A DNA stretch of 64,000 nt from Anaerotignum faecicola (GCF_003865035.1 NZ_BHVZ01000001.1:434001-498000), one strand, 5' to 3'; numbered from the stretch's first letter, positions 47,140-55,946 are shown. Made by a program: numbers and translations. The notes: generated by a model from the letters alone, not told the origin.

Positions 47140-49164
47140 TTATGCGCTCTTTGCGCTATTGCTCATGTTATTGCCAAGCGCATATTCCTTTGCAATACTC
47201 TTGTTTGCTTTCACAATCAGATGTGCAATGAATGCAGCGATCAGGATAACCACAATCAGGCCGGGGATGAAGCCATTGCCCAGAGAGCCGGTTGTGATCA
47301 GTGTACCAATCTGGTATACGAAGAATGCGATTGTGAAGCCTGTTGCAAACTGCAGACCAATGCCGCCGAACAGCCATTTTTTGCTCTTGATTTCAGAGTT
47401 CATCGCACCCATTGCCGCGAAGCAGGGAGGTGTATACAGGTTGAACATCAGATATGCCAGAGCAGCTACCTTTGTCAGACCCATAATGGTTGCAACCTGA
47501 TTGCCGCCGCCTACCAGTGCCAATTCCTCTGTATCAATGAAGTTTGTTACACCATAGCAAACTGCCAGCGTACCAACTACGTTTTCCTTTGCGATAAAGC
47601 CTGTGATTGCTGCTGCTGCCAGCTGCCATGCGCCGAAGCCCAGAGGAATCAGCAGAACTGCGAAGGGAGAAGCGATAGAAGCCAGAATGGAGGTATGCTC
47701 CATGCCCTCTTCTACCAGCTGCAGCTGCCATGTGAAGGACTGCATAATCTGTACGACTGTGTTACATACCAGAATTACAGTACCGGCTTTTACGATATAA
47801 GCCTTACCACGAGAGCACATGGAATAGAATGCTCTTTTCAGGCTGGGGATTTTGTATTCGGGCAGCTCCATAATGAAGAAGGATTTTCTTACCTTATGAC
47901 CTGCGATTTTGTTAATCAGCAGTGCGCCGACAAAAATCAGAATAATACCTACGAAGTACATCAGGGTACCAACCCAGGATGCGTCTGCGAAGAATGCACC
48001 TGCGAACAGCGCGATTACGGGCAGCTTTGCACCACAAGGCATGAAGGATGTCAGCATTGCTGTTACTCTGCGTTCTCTTTCGTTTCTGATGGTACGCGCC
48101 GCCATAACACCGGGGATTGCACAGCCGGTACCGATAACGAAGGAAATGACGGATTTACCGGACAGACCAACCTTTTTGAAGATGGGGTCCAGAACCATGG
48201 ATACACGTGCCATGTAGCCGCAGTCCTCCAAGAGAGCCATCAGGAAATACATTACCATTACCAGAGGCAGGAAGCCGACAACGGCACCAACACCGCCGAC
48301 GATACCATCTGCTACCAGTGCCTGCATGAAGGGAGATGCGCCGGAAAGCTTATCTGCAACGAAGCCCTGGAAGGACTCAATCCAACCTGTCAGAATATCT
48401 GCCAGATAGGGCCCCAGCTGAGACTGGGAGATATTGAATACCAGGAACATAACCACAACGAAGATTAAGATACCGCCGATGGGGTTTGTCAGAATAGCAT
48501 CCAGCTTATCCTGACTGTTTTTCTCTCTTGTCAGAATCTTTCTTGTTTCCACCTGCTTTACAACGCCGTTTACAAATTCAAAACGCTTTCTGTCGGATTC
48601 TGTAACTGCGTTCTTATCGGTCAGATCTACATTACCTTCCCAATAGGGTGCCTTCTGCTCTTTGCCCTTCTGCGCTACGGCTGCCTTTACAACCTCCAGA
48701 AGCCCCTTATCGGATGCGGTAACGGAAACTGTTTTGATAACGGGGCAGCCCAGCTTTTCGGACAGCAGCTTTTCATCAATCTTTGTTTCCTTCTTTTCGT
48801 TGATATCGCTCTTGTTCAGTGCAACAACAACAGGAATACCCAATTCCAGCAGCTGTGTTGTAAAGAACAGAGAACGGCTCAGATTTGTTGCATCCACGAT
48901 ATTGATAATAACATCGGGATGTTCATTTTTAACATAGGTACTTGTGATGCTCTCCTCAGATGTGAAGGGAGACATGGAGTAAGCACCGGGCAAATCGACT
49001 GCAATCAGTTCCTCTGCGCCATCATAGAAATTCTTCTTGATGTGAAATTCTTTTTTGTCTACCGTAACACCTGCCCAGTTACCAACACGTTCATTTCTAC
49101 CTGTGAGCGCATTGTACATGGTGGTCTTACCGCTGTTGGGATTCCCCGCCAATGCAATTCTCAT
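47140..49164 (-). CDS. feoB: Ferrous iron transport protein B (FeoB1)
   Basis: 674 residues. The cytosolic G domain has G1 GNPNSGKTT (residues 8-16), switch I WAGVTVDKKE, G3 DLPGAYS and G4 NKSD. The membrane part contains the two gate motifs with LLEDCGYMARVSMVLD and GTGCAIPGVMAARTIRNERE, and Cys in MPCGAKLPV. Transports Fe2+ into the cytoplasm. The ATG at 49164 (MRIALAGNP) follows AGGAGG; upstream in-frame starts have no similarity. Confidence 0.96.
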   Translation of the reverse strand: MRIALAGNPNSGKTTMYNALTGRNERVGNWAGVTVDKKEFHIKKNFYDGAEELIAVDLPGAYSMSPFTSEESITSTYVKNEHPDVIINIVDATNLSRSLFFTTQLLELGIPVVVALNKSDINEKKETKIDEKLLSEKLGCPVIKTVSVTASDKGLLEVVKAAVAQKGKEQKAPYWEGNVDLTDKNAVTESDRKRFEFVNGVVKQVETRKILTREKNSQDKLDAILTNPIGGILIFVVVMFLVFNISQSQLGPYLADILTGWIESFQGFVADKLSGASPFMQALVADGIVGGVGAVVGFLPLVMVMYFLMALLEDCGYMARVSMVLDPIFKKVGLSGKSVISFVIGTGCAIPGVMAARTIRNERERRVTAMLTSFMPCGAKLPVIALFAGAFFADASWVGTLMYFVGIILIFVGALLINKIAGHKVRKSFFIMELPEYKIPSLKRAFYSMCSRGKAYIVKAGTVILVCNTVVQIMQSFTWQLQLVEEGMEHTSILASIASPFAVLLIPLGFGAWQLAAAAITGFIAKENVVGTLAVCYGVTNFIDTEELALVGGGNQVATIMGLTKVAALAYLMFNLYTPPCFAAMGAMNSEIKSKKWLFGGIGLQFATGFTIAFFVYQIGTLITTGSLGNGFIPGLIVVILIAAFIAHLIVKANKSIAKEYALGNNMSNSAKSA

Positions 49165-49223
49165 TTTTCTGTTCCTCCTATGAGCTTTTGATCTTCTTTC
49201 TACTCCTTTAGTTTTCCCGCTTC

Positions 49224-49241
49224 GGTTAGCTGAATCTAACC
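49224..49241. promoter_or_regulatory. TTAG-type inverted repeat between feoA1 and feoB1
   Basis: GGTTAGCTGAATCTAACC is a perfect 6-base inverted repeat with a 6-base centre, in the 144-base gap between feoA1 and feoB1. It shares the GTTAG/CTAAC core of the island's operators. Confidence 0.55.
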
Positions 49242-49308
49242 AAAGCACAAAATATATGTGGTGAATAAATCCACCACTTATACTTCATTCTTTTTCTTAC
49301 TTTTTCTT

Positions 49309-49524
49309 TCACTCTACCTCAATGGCCTCTGCCAGATGATTGTCGATATTATAGCGACCATCCTTGATGGATACCACACAGCCACCCTTTACACGCCTTA
49401 CAACTGTAATAGGTTCGCCTGCATAGCAGCCCAAAGAAAAAAGAAATGCATCCATTTCTTCATCATCTGTCACAATCGCCTTGACGATATGTTCTGTGCC
49501 TTCTTGCACATGTGTCAGGTTCAT
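49309..49524 (-). CDS. feoA: Ferrous iron transport protein A (FeoA1)
   Basis: 71 residues, an SH3-like fold. EEMDAFLFSLGCYAGEPITV and SIKDGRYNIDNHLAEAIEVE match the FeoA pattern, although the N-terminus is more acidic than in FeoA2. It is thought to bind and regulate FeoB. Its first gene position places it next to the operator. Confidence 0.88.
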   Translation of the reverse strand: MNLTHVQEGTEHIVKAIVTDDEEMDAFLFSLGCYAGEPITVVRRVKGGCVVSIKDGRYNIDNHLAEAIEVE

Positions 49525-49544
49525 TGGATCCTCTCCTTCTTTTG

Positions 49545-49596
49545 TTAGTTATAACTAATTTAATTAGAGTTTACCATGACTAATTTTCTCTGTCAA
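49545..49596 (-). promoter_or_regulatory. Promoter and operators of feoA1-feoB1
   Basis: TTGACA (49596-49591) and TAAACT (49573-49568), 17 bases apart, form the promoter. TTAGTTATAACTAA (49545-49558) is a perfect 14-base palindrome just downstream, and a second, imperfect site (TTAGTCATGG...) occupies the spacer. Confidence 0.75.
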
Positions 49597-49662
49597 CCCC
49601 TTCTTATTGAGAAAAAATGTTTATTTGTGAAAAATTGCAAATTTTTTCCGCCTGCTTTTCCG

Positions 49663-49720
49663 TAAAAAAAAGAAGTGCACAGAGGAAAGAAAAATACCCT
49701 TCTTTTCCTCTTGCACTTAT
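49663..49720 (-). terminator. Terminator of the feoA2-feoB2 operon
   Basis: A long stem with small mismatches, AAGTGCA/TGCACTT at its base and AGGAAAAG/CTTTCCTCT-type pairing above, ends in a run of eight T on the minus strand. Confidence 0.8.
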
Positions 49721-49763
49721 CCCATAGAAATACGCTGAAAAGAAAATTTCGCCAAAAATTTTT

Positions 49764-49895
49764 CTATTTTTTCTTCTCACAGTGGCTACAGTCTCCACCG
49801 CAGCCGCCACAGCCCTGATTCCTTTTCAAATGCCGCACTGCCGCAAGGATGCCGACTGCAATTCCTGCAAGAATGAGGTAATCCAAAATTCCCAT
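49764..49895 (-). CDS. FeoB-associated Cys-rich membrane protein (copy 2)
   Basis: 43 residues, starting at an ATG at 49895 with GAGGAGG upstream. One hydrophobic helix (LDYLILAGIAVGILAAV), then CGGCGGDCSHCEKKK. It lies 12 bases after feoB2, mirroring the first copy after feoB1. Two such peptides in one window, one per FeoB, supports a dedicated partnership. Confidence 0.88.
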   Translation of the reverse strand: MGILDYLILAGIAVGILAAVRHLKRNQGCGGCGGDCSHCEKKK

Positions 49896-49907
49896 GCGCC
49901 TTCCTCC

Positions 49908-51914
49908 TCAGAACAACAGGCAAAGGCCCTGATATACCAAAAAGGCAGCTGCCCACGCAACCACGCACTGCAGCACCACGACGCAGCCTGCCAACACACC
50001 ACTGCCCAGCTCTCTCTTTACTGCCGCAATCGCCGCCATGCAGGGGGTATATAATAAGGTAAAAACAAGAAAGCTGATCGCAGAAAGCGGCGTAAACAAT
50101 CCTGTCAATGCCGTTCCCAAGGTCTCCATGGAGGTTCCTGTCAGAACGCCCAAGGTGCTGACCACCGCCTCCTTTGCGGAAAAGCCTGTAATGAGTGCTG
50201 TGGGAATCCGCCAATCATCAAAGCCAAGTGGTGCAAAAATGGGTGCCAGCCAATGCCCCATCATGGCAAGCAGGCTATCTGCACTATCCGCCACCACATT
50301 CAGACGGCTGTCAAAGCTTTGCAGGAACCAGATTAACACGGTTGCCACAAAGATAATCGTAAACGCCCTTTGCAGGAAATCCTTCGCCTTATCCCACATG
50401 AGAAGGAACACGCTTTTTGCGGAAGGGAAACGATAATTCGGCAGCTCCATAACGAAGGGAACCGGATTCCCTCTGAAAACGGTTTTGCCAATCAGCAATG
50501 CCATCAGAATTCCGACAAGCATCCCTGCGGCATACAAGCCAATCATCACCAGTGCCGCACGCTGCGGGAAAAATGCCGCTGCAAAGACCGCATAAATGGG
50601 AATCTTTGCGGAGCAGCTCATAAACGGCGTAAGCAGAATCGTCATGCGTCTGTCTCTGTCCGAGGAAAGGGTACGCGTTGCCATAACGGCAGGAACGGTA
50701 CAGCCAAAGCCAACCAGAAGCGGCACAATGCTTCTGCCGGAAAGACCAATTTTTCGCAGCAGCTTGTCCATCACAAAGGCAATCCGCGCCATATAGCCGG
50801 TATCCTCCAGAATAGAAAGGAAGAAAAACAGCACCACGATAATCGGCAGAAAGCTCAGCACACTGCCCACACCTGCAAACACACCATCAATCAGCAGGCT
50901 ATGTACTACAGGGTTAATGCCATAAGCCGTCAGCGCCTTATCCACCACTGCCGTTACCCAATCAATGCCTGCCGCCAGAAGGTCGCTCAAAAACGCCCCG
51001 AATACGTTAAAGGTCAGATAAAACACCAGAAACATCACAACAATAAAAATCGGAATCGCAAGGTATTTATTCGTCAGCACACTGTCGATTTTTACACTGC
51101 GCAGATGCTCCTTGCTCTCCTGCGGCTTAATGACGGTTGCACTGCAAACCTTCTCGATAAAATCATAGCGCATGTCTGCCAGAGCGGCATTTCTATCCAT
51201 GCCATGCTCCTCCTCCATCTGGATGATGCTGTGCTCAATCAGCTCCAATTCATTTTGGTCAAGGCTCAGCTTTTCGGCAATCGAGGCATCTCCTTCGATC
51301 AGCTTTGTTGCAGCAAAGCGGACAGAAATGCCTGCCTTTTCCGCATGGTCCTCAATCTGATGGCAGACAGAATGGATACAGCGATGCACAGGGCCGGAAG
51401 GGCAGAAATCATAAATCTGCGGATATTGCCTGTCCCTTGCAACATGAAGTGCCGTTTGCAGCAGCTCCTCAATCCCTTCATTTTTAATCGCACTGATGGG
51501 CACAACGGGAATCCCCAGCTCCTCACTCATGCGGCTGATATCCACTGTGCCGCCATTATTACGCATTTCATCCATCATATTCAGTGCCAAAACCATGGGG
51601 ATGTTCATCTCAATCAGCTGCAGGGTCAGATAAAGATTTCTCTCGATATTCGTTGCATCTACAATATTGATAATGCCATCAGGCTTTTCATTCAGAATAA
51701 AATCTCTGGTAACGATTTCCTCACTGGTATAGGGACGGATGGAATAGATTCCCGGCAAATCCACCACCGAGCAATCCTTCTGCCCGCGGATTTCACCGAT
51801 TTTCTGATCTACCGTTACCCCGGGGAAATTGCCGACATGCTGATTGGAGCCTGTCAGCTGGTTAAATAGGGTCGTTTTGCCGCAGTTCTGATTGCCTGCC
51901 AATGCAAAAATCAT
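49908..51914 (-). CDS. feoB: Ferrous iron transport protein B (FeoB2)
   Basis: 668 residues. G1 is GNQNCGKTT, different from FeoB1's GNPNSGKTT, followed by NFPGVTVDQKIGEI, DLPGIYSIRPY and ALNMMDE (NMMD in place of NKxD as G4). The helical GDI region follows, then membrane motifs LEDTGYMARIAFVMD and GFGCTVPAVMATRTLSSDRD. The altered G4 suggests different nucleotide specificity, as seen in some Firmicute FeoB proteins. The ATG overlaps the feoA2 stop by four bases. Confidence 0.95.
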   Translation of the reverse strand: MIFALAGNQNCGKTTLFNQLTGSNQHVGNFPGVTVDQKIGEIRGQKDCSVVDLPGIYSIRPYTSEEIVTRDFILNEKPDGIINIVDATNIERNLYLTLQLIEMNIPMVLALNMMDEMRNNGGTVDISRMSEELGIPVVPISAIKNEGIEELLQTALHVARDRQYPQIYDFCPSGPVHRCIHSVCHQIEDHAEKAGISVRFAATKLIEGDASIAEKLSLDQNELELIEHSIIQMEEEHGMDRNAALADMRYDFIEKVCSATVIKPQESKEHLRSVKIDSVLTNKYLAIPIFIVVMFLVFYLTFNVFGAFLSDLLAAGIDWVTAVVDKALTAYGINPVVHSLLIDGVFAGVGSVLSFLPIIVVLFFFLSILEDTGYMARIAFVMDKLLRKIGLSGRSIVPLLVGFGCTVPAVMATRTLSSDRDRRMTILLTPFMSCSAKIPIYAVFAAAFFPQRAALVMIGLYAAGMLVGILMALLIGKTVFRGNPVPFVMELPNYRFPSAKSVFLLMWDKAKDFLQRAFTIIFVATVLIWFLQSFDSRLNVVADSADSLLAMMGHWLAPIFAPLGFDDWRIPTALITGFSAKEAVVSTLGVLTGTSMETLGTALTGLFTPLSAISFLVFTLLYTPCMAAIAAVKRELGSGVLAGCVVVLQCVVAWAAAFLVYQGLCLLF

Positions 51915-52144
51915 GCGGATTCTCCCTCCTTCACTTCAATATTCTTCGCATCCTCAATACGGATGGTCAGAGTATAGCCACGCAGACGCAGCTCGATGGG
52001 ATCTCCCATCGGCGCTACCTTTGTAATTACAATTTTCGTTTTGGGAATCAGCCCCATATCCAACAGACGGCAGCGCAGCGCACCTGCTCCGCCTACCTTC
52101 GTAATAACAGCGGCTTTCCCGACAGGAAGCTCATTTAATGTCAT
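51911..52144 (-). CDS. feoA: Ferrous iron transport protein A (FeoA2)
   Basis: 77 residues starting MTLNELPVGKAAVITKVGG, with LRCRLLDMGLIPKTKIVITK and GDPIELRLRGYTLTIRIEDA, the canonical FeoA pattern. GAGGAATTTT precedes the ATG at 52144, and its ATGA overlap with feoB2 couples the two. Confidence 0.94.
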   Translation of the reverse strand: MTLNELPVGKAAVITKVGGAGALRCRLLDMGLIPKTKIVITKVAPMGDPIELRLRGYTLTIRIEDAKNIEVKEGESA

Positions 52145-52197
52145 AAAATTCCTCGATTCCATATCTAATGATAATTTTTCTCAATTTTCTAAGACTG

Positions 52198-52226
52198 AGT
52201 ATATCATGGCTAACTTTTTCTGTCAA
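52198..52226 (-). promoter_or_regulatory. Promoter of feoA2-feoB2 with embedded TTAG half-site
   Basis: TTGACA (52226-52221) and TATACT (52203-52198) with a 17-base spacer on the minus strand. The spacer carries AGTTAGCCATGA, closely similar to the spacer of the feoA1 promoter (AATTAGTCATGG), so the two promoters share a control site. Confidence 0.75.
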
Positions 52227-52234
52227 TGAAGCAA

Positions 52235-52267
52235 AAGCACCGAGATCAACAGACCTCGGTGTTTTTT
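52235..52267. terminator. Terminator after the ABC ATPase gene
   Basis: CACCGAG (52238-52244) and CTCGGTG (52255-52261) pair around a 10-base loop. T residues follow on either strand; on the minus strand it ends the GntR-ABC operon 19 bases after the last stop. Confidence 0.75.
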
Positions 52268-52285
52268 GCTGTTCGTAATTAAATT

Positions 52286-53020
52286 TTATGATAAAAGCTC
52301 CTCAAGGTTTCCTTCTTTATAGCCTGTGACCTCTTTCATCAGGCTTTGGAGACTTTTGTTCTCCTGCCGCAAAGCATCCGTCCGTACATCTGCCGCAATT
52401 TCGCCATTTTTGAGAATCAGCGCGCGGTCGATGAAATTTTCGATTTCATCAATCTCATGGGTGGTGATGAAAATGGTTTCCTCGCCTGTTAGGCTGCCTG
52501 CCAATGCCTGCATGAAATCCTGTCTGGTGAACATATCCTTCCCGATAAAGGGCTCATCCATGATAAGGATATGCGCCTTTTTCGCCATGCCTGCGGCAAC
52601 CTCGGCTTTTGCCTTCTGCCCCTTGGACATCTTCTTGATTGGCTTTTCCTCTAAGCCGAAGAAGTGCAGCAGCTTTTCATAATACGCCATATCAAAAGAG
52701 GGGTAGAAGTCCGCCAGAAATGCACCATATTCCCTTGGGGTTAAATCCTTCAGATAGGTGCCGGCTTCGCTGATGAAGGCGATTTCTGCATTACATTCCC
52801 GAATTGGCTTGCCATTGAGCCAGACACCGCGTTCCGGCTCCTTCTCTCTGGGTCGGGGCGGCAAAAGCCCTGCCAGAACTTTCAGTAAGGTTGTCTTGCC
52901 GACACCATTCGCGCCCAGAACCCCGACAATCTCGCCCTTCTCTACGGAGAAGGAAATATCCTTCAGCACAAACTCTCCCCATTGCTCATAAGAAAACCAG
53001 ATATGCTTTACTTCAATCAT
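52286..53020 (-). CDS. ABC transporter ATP-binding protein
   Basis: 244 residues. Walker A GANGVGKTT (residues 36-44), a degenerate signature MSKGQKAKAEVAAGMA, Walker B HILIMDEPFIG and switch TTHEID. The loosened signature and size resemble the YtrB/BceA-like ATPases found with GntR regulators. Last gene of a four-gene operon, 16 bases after the 507-residue protein gene. Confidence 0.9.
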   Translation of the reverse strand: MIEVKHIWFSYEQWGEFVLKDISFSVEKGEIVGVLGANGVGKTTLLKVLAGLLPPRPREKEPERGVWLNGKPIRECNAEIAFISEAGTYLKDLTPREYGAFLADFYPSFDMAYYEKLLHFFGLEEKPIKKMSKGQKAKAEVAAGMAKKAHILIMDEPFIGKDMFTRQDFMQALAGSLTGEETIFITTHEIDEIENFIDRALILKNGEIAADVRTDALRQENKSLQSLMKEVTGYKEGNLEELLS

Positions 53021-53036
53021 ATTTCCGCCCCCTTTC

Positions 53037-54560
53037 TTAAAAATCCACCTCGAAGCTCTCCACCTCTTGACCTACTACCCAGCTTGTTTGCTTCGCAGTG
53101 CCGTCAACAGGTAAAAGCATTTTGAAGTATCTCTTTTTTACGCCAATACTGCTATATCTTATCCAGCTTTCTTCATCCCTTCTTTCGGTCAGCGGCTTTT
53201 CTCTCTGCCCGATATTGATTGCATAAAGCTCTCCATTATAATCCTCAACGAAATCTGTTTTCAGTTTGCCACGATAGAGCAGTTCATTTGTTTTTGCATC
53301 CGTCACTGTAATCTCATACCCATCAATCATATATCCGAAATAATCCGCCGCAATATGCTCCGGCTTCGTGCCATCCAGCTTCAGCACCTTTCCATCCTGC
53401 ACATCTACATATTCCGCACCGCCGTCTATCGCAATCTGTGCAATGGATTTCTCCTGCACAACGAAGCATTTTGTGCCTTCGACCCGTTGATGAACCGTGC
53501 CGTCCTCATCCTCTTGGAAGGTTTTGCTCAGATCCAGCCAAAGCACCAAGCCATCCGCACGCTGCAGCATATTGACAAAGTCAATCTTATATTCCGATAC
53601 CTTCTGCACGCCTGTTTCCAGACGATCCAGCAGCTTGCCCTTGGTATCATACAATTCCAGAATCAGTGCGTCCTGCTCCGTTCTTGCCAGAAGCAGCTGA
53701 TTATCGCCTGCCTTTTCCAGCGAAAGAATGCGGTTTTCGGCATTGACGGAAAAGGTCTGCAATGGCTCTGCCTTGCCATACTGCTTTGTGGAATAGAGTG
53801 CATCCTCGCCGCTATAGGGAAAATCCGCCATACCATCCTTCGGGATACGGAAAATCGAAACCTCTCCCTGCCCATCTGCACCCGTTCGGGGAATGGCATA
53901 CCTCGCATCGTCCATCTTTACGGTACAAAGGATAACCTCATTCCTGCCGTCAAACCAAGAGGATAGATGCGTTGTATCTCCCTGCTTTACCTTCGCAGCC
54001 TGATATTCCCCACCTTTTAATTGCAAGCCTGTAAAGAAACGGGTTTCTTCGCCGGTATAATTTCTGACTTTGCCGTAAACATCCAATGCATCGGCAGTCA
54101 CGCCCTGTACGGTATCCCCATCGAAATATTCTCCGAGATATTCTCTGGTACTCTCCGATAAATCCTCCAAATCGGAAAGCCTGCGGACATTGGCATCCTT
54201 GGATGGTGCAAACTCTGTATCCGAAAAATAATCAGAACGCTCCAAACTTCTTTTTTTGAAATATCTGCTGATACCCTTGCTTCCGTCTCGCTCCTGTCGG
54301 ATGATATAGCGCATTTCATCATCTGTAGCGGCGTAGTATTTTGTTTTCAGCTCACCATTCTGCCATGTATAGTAAATCTGTCCGTTATCATCCCCTGCAA
54401 GCCCTTCAAAGGCAAAGGCATTGAGGGCGGTTCTGTCGCCTTCGATATCCTCAAGAGCAAATACGCCGTTATCCCTCGCCGCAAGCATATAGCCCCAGAA
54501 AACCACAACCGCAAGAGCGGCGCAAAGGATAACCTCCAACACACGATTTCGTTTTTTCAT
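53037..54560 (-). CDS. Hypothetical membrane-anchored extracytoplasmic protein
   Basis: 507 residues, unrecognised. One N-terminal membrane helix (VILCAALAVVVFWGYMLAA) is followed by a long extracytoplasmic region rich in short beta-strand-like segments of the type ENRILSLEKAGDNQLLLART and DVQDGKVLKLDGTKPEHIAA, suggestive of a beta-propeller. Sits between the ABC permease and ATPase genes, so it may be an accessory of that transporter. AAGGAGGGG precedes the ATG. Confidence 0.75.
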   Translation of the reverse strand: MKKRNRVLEVILCAALAVVVFWGYMLAARDNGVFALEDIEGDRTALNAFAFEGLAGDDNGQIYYTWQNGELKTKYYAATDDEMRYIIRQERDGSKGISRYFKKRSLERSDYFSDTEFAPSKDANVRRLSDLEDLSESTREYLGEYFDGDTVQGVTADALDVYGKVRNYTGEETRFFTGLQLKGGEYQAAKVKQGDTTHLSSWFDGRNEVILCTVKMDDARYAIPRTGADGQGEVSIFRIPKDGMADFPYSGEDALYSTKQYGKAEPLQTFSVNAENRILSLEKAGDNQLLLARTEQDALILELYDTKGKLLDRLETGVQKVSEYKIDFVNMLQRADGLVLWLDLSKTFQEDEDGTVHQRVEGTKCFVVQEKSIAQIAIDGGAEYVDVQDGKVLKLDGTKPEHIAADYFGYMIDGYEITVTDAKTNELLYRGKLKTDFVEDYNGELYAINIGQREKPLTERRDEESWIRYSSIGVKKRYFKMLLPVDGTAKQTSWVVGQEVESFEVDF

Positions 54561-54573
54561 ATTGCACCCCTCC

Positions 54574-55422
54574 TTATAAATCGGTTCGCTTGCCGAGCTT
54601 TTGCACGATGGAATCCTGCCACCAGATTGCTGCCACTAAGCCGATTGTGCCGAGAATCAGCTGTCTGCCAATAGGTGCCTCATAATATGTAGAGGTGACA
54701 TATCGGATCACATCATGCAGATACAAATAGCCGCCGCACAGAAGCATCGCACTACTGCCAAGCACAGCGGTCACTTTGTTTTCCGTACAAAAGCCTGCGA
54801 AGAAAATGCCTGTGAAGATTAAGGCCAAGCCGCCCAGCGCAGGCACAACCCTCCAGAAAGAGGAAGGAAAGACCATATCCAGAAAGGTGCTTCTGTGGAA
54901 TGCGAGAAACAGCCCATTCGTCCGGGAAGCATCCAAGCCTGTGACGATATTGTCCTTCGTCAGAACGAAAATTTCCTTTGCCGCCTGCATTTTATAGAAG
55001 GACATCAGCGGAAAATACGCCGCCACCATAAGCACCAGCCACAAAAGATAATACAGCGCGACTGCCGCCGCCGCGGAAAGCACGAAGGCAAGATAGACCT
55101 CATGCCGCTTCATGGGCAGAAGAAGCATGGTATAAATTCCCTTGCCGTTTGTGGAAAAGCCTTTGATCTGCACGAAAATCCCAATCAGAATCAAAACCAG
55201 ACCAAGCGCGAACAAAATCGGCAACAGGCTATGGTCAATCACCATATCGTAAGAGCGAAACACCTTGGGATAATAATCATACGCCTTTGGGTCTCCTGTC
55301 GGCACTGCGGCGGCAATGAGAAAGCACACCGCCAAAATCATGCTGACCAAGGTGACAGCCTTTGTCCATTTCTGCCACAGCCAGCCATACAGATAATTAC
55401 TCAGCTTCCATACATTTTTCAT
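54574..55422 (-). CDS. ABC transporter permease
   Basis: 282 residues with about six membrane helices (for example TLVSMILAVCFLIAAAV, LPILFALGLVLILIGIFV, AAAAVALYYLLWLVLMVAAY). The pattern and the GLDASRTNGLF loop resemble the ABC-2-type permeases of GntR-linked systems. The ATG overlaps the GntR stop by four bases (ATGA), and it is followed by the 507-residue protein gene after 13 bases. Substrate unknown. Confidence 0.85.
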   Translation of the reverse strand: MKNVWKLSNYLYGWLWQKWTKAVTLVSMILAVCFLIAAAVPTGDPKAYDYYPKVFRSYDMVIDHSLLPILFALGLVLILIGIFVQIKGFSTNGKGIYTMLLLPMKRHEVYLAFVLSAAAAVALYYLLWLVLMVAAYFPLMSFYKMQAAKEIFVLTKDNIVTGLDASRTNGLFLAFHRSTFLDMVFPSSFWRVVPALGGLALIFTGIFFAGFCTENKVTAVLGSSAMLLCGGYLYLHDVIRYVTSTYYEAPIGRQLILGTIGLVAAIWWQDSIVQKLGKRTDL

Positions 55423-55799
55423 ACCTCGTCCCCCCATTCTTCCTGCAACAGCTCCGTTACTGTCTGCAATGTCAGTCCGTTTTCCTTTGCCTGTGCGACA
55501 AAATCCGCCACCAAGCCTGCAGTCAGCTCGCGCCGCAGTCTTGCGAAAACAGTATCATCCCAATGAATGACGCTGACGGCATGGGGCGGTGTTTCTATGA
55601 TTTTTTCCTCCTCCATGAGCCGGAACGCCTTCTGTACCGTATTGGGATTGATTTTTAAAATTGCCGCAAGCTCTCTGCGCGAGGGAAGGGATTCGCCCTT
55701 TTCCGCCGCTCCTGTGAAAATCTGCCGCTTTACGAAGGAAACAATCTGCACATAGACCGGTTCTGTGGTATTCAATTCCAGCTTTCTGAAATCAAGCAC
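55419..55799 (-). CDS. GntR family transcriptional regulator (YtrA subfamily)
   Basis: 126 residues. A winged helix-turn-helix of GntR type, with SRRELAAILKINPNTVQKAF as recognition part and a short C-terminal dimerisation helix, the layout of the YtrA subfamily which controls adjacent ABC operons. The GTG at 55799 is seven bases after AAGGAGG; a longer frame upstream reads through the operator and promoter. A ligand such as a cell-wall antibiotic is typical of the subfamily but is inference here. Confidence 0.92.
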   Translation of the reverse strand: MLDFRKLELNTTEPVYVQIVSFVKRQIFTGAAEKGESLPSRRELAAILKINPNTVQKAFRLMEEEKIIETPPHAVSVIHWDDTVFARLRRELTAGLVADFVAQAKENGLTLQTVTELLQEEWGDEV

Positions 55800-55815
55800 A
55801 GGTTTTCCTCCTTTC

Positions 55816-55879
55816 AACTGTATTACTTGAGTCATACACTTCTTAACTGTATTATAGCCATAATACACCCGTCCGTCAA
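55816..55879 (-). promoter_or_regulatory. Promoter and operator of the GntR-ABC operon
   Basis: TTGACG (55879-55874) and TATAAT (55856-55851) with a 17-base spacer. GTATTATAGCCATAATAC (55849-55866) is a perfect 7-base inverted repeat over the -10, and AACTGTATTA is directly repeated at about 55816-55825 and 55846-55855. These are probable autoregulatory sites for the GntR protein. Confidence 0.8.
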
Positions 55880-55912
55880 TGGTTTTCAGAAAATTGTAAG
55901 AATTTTGCACAG

Positions 55913-55941
55913 AAAAAAGGACTTGGAAATGCCAAGTCCCT
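55913..55941 (-). terminator. Terminator after the 200-residue lipoprotein gene
   Basis: GGGACTTGG and CCAAGTCC pair around a short loop, followed by six T on the minus strand. Its sequence is almost identical to the terminator at 56618-56650. Confidence 0.85.
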
Positions 55942-55946
55942 TTGAT

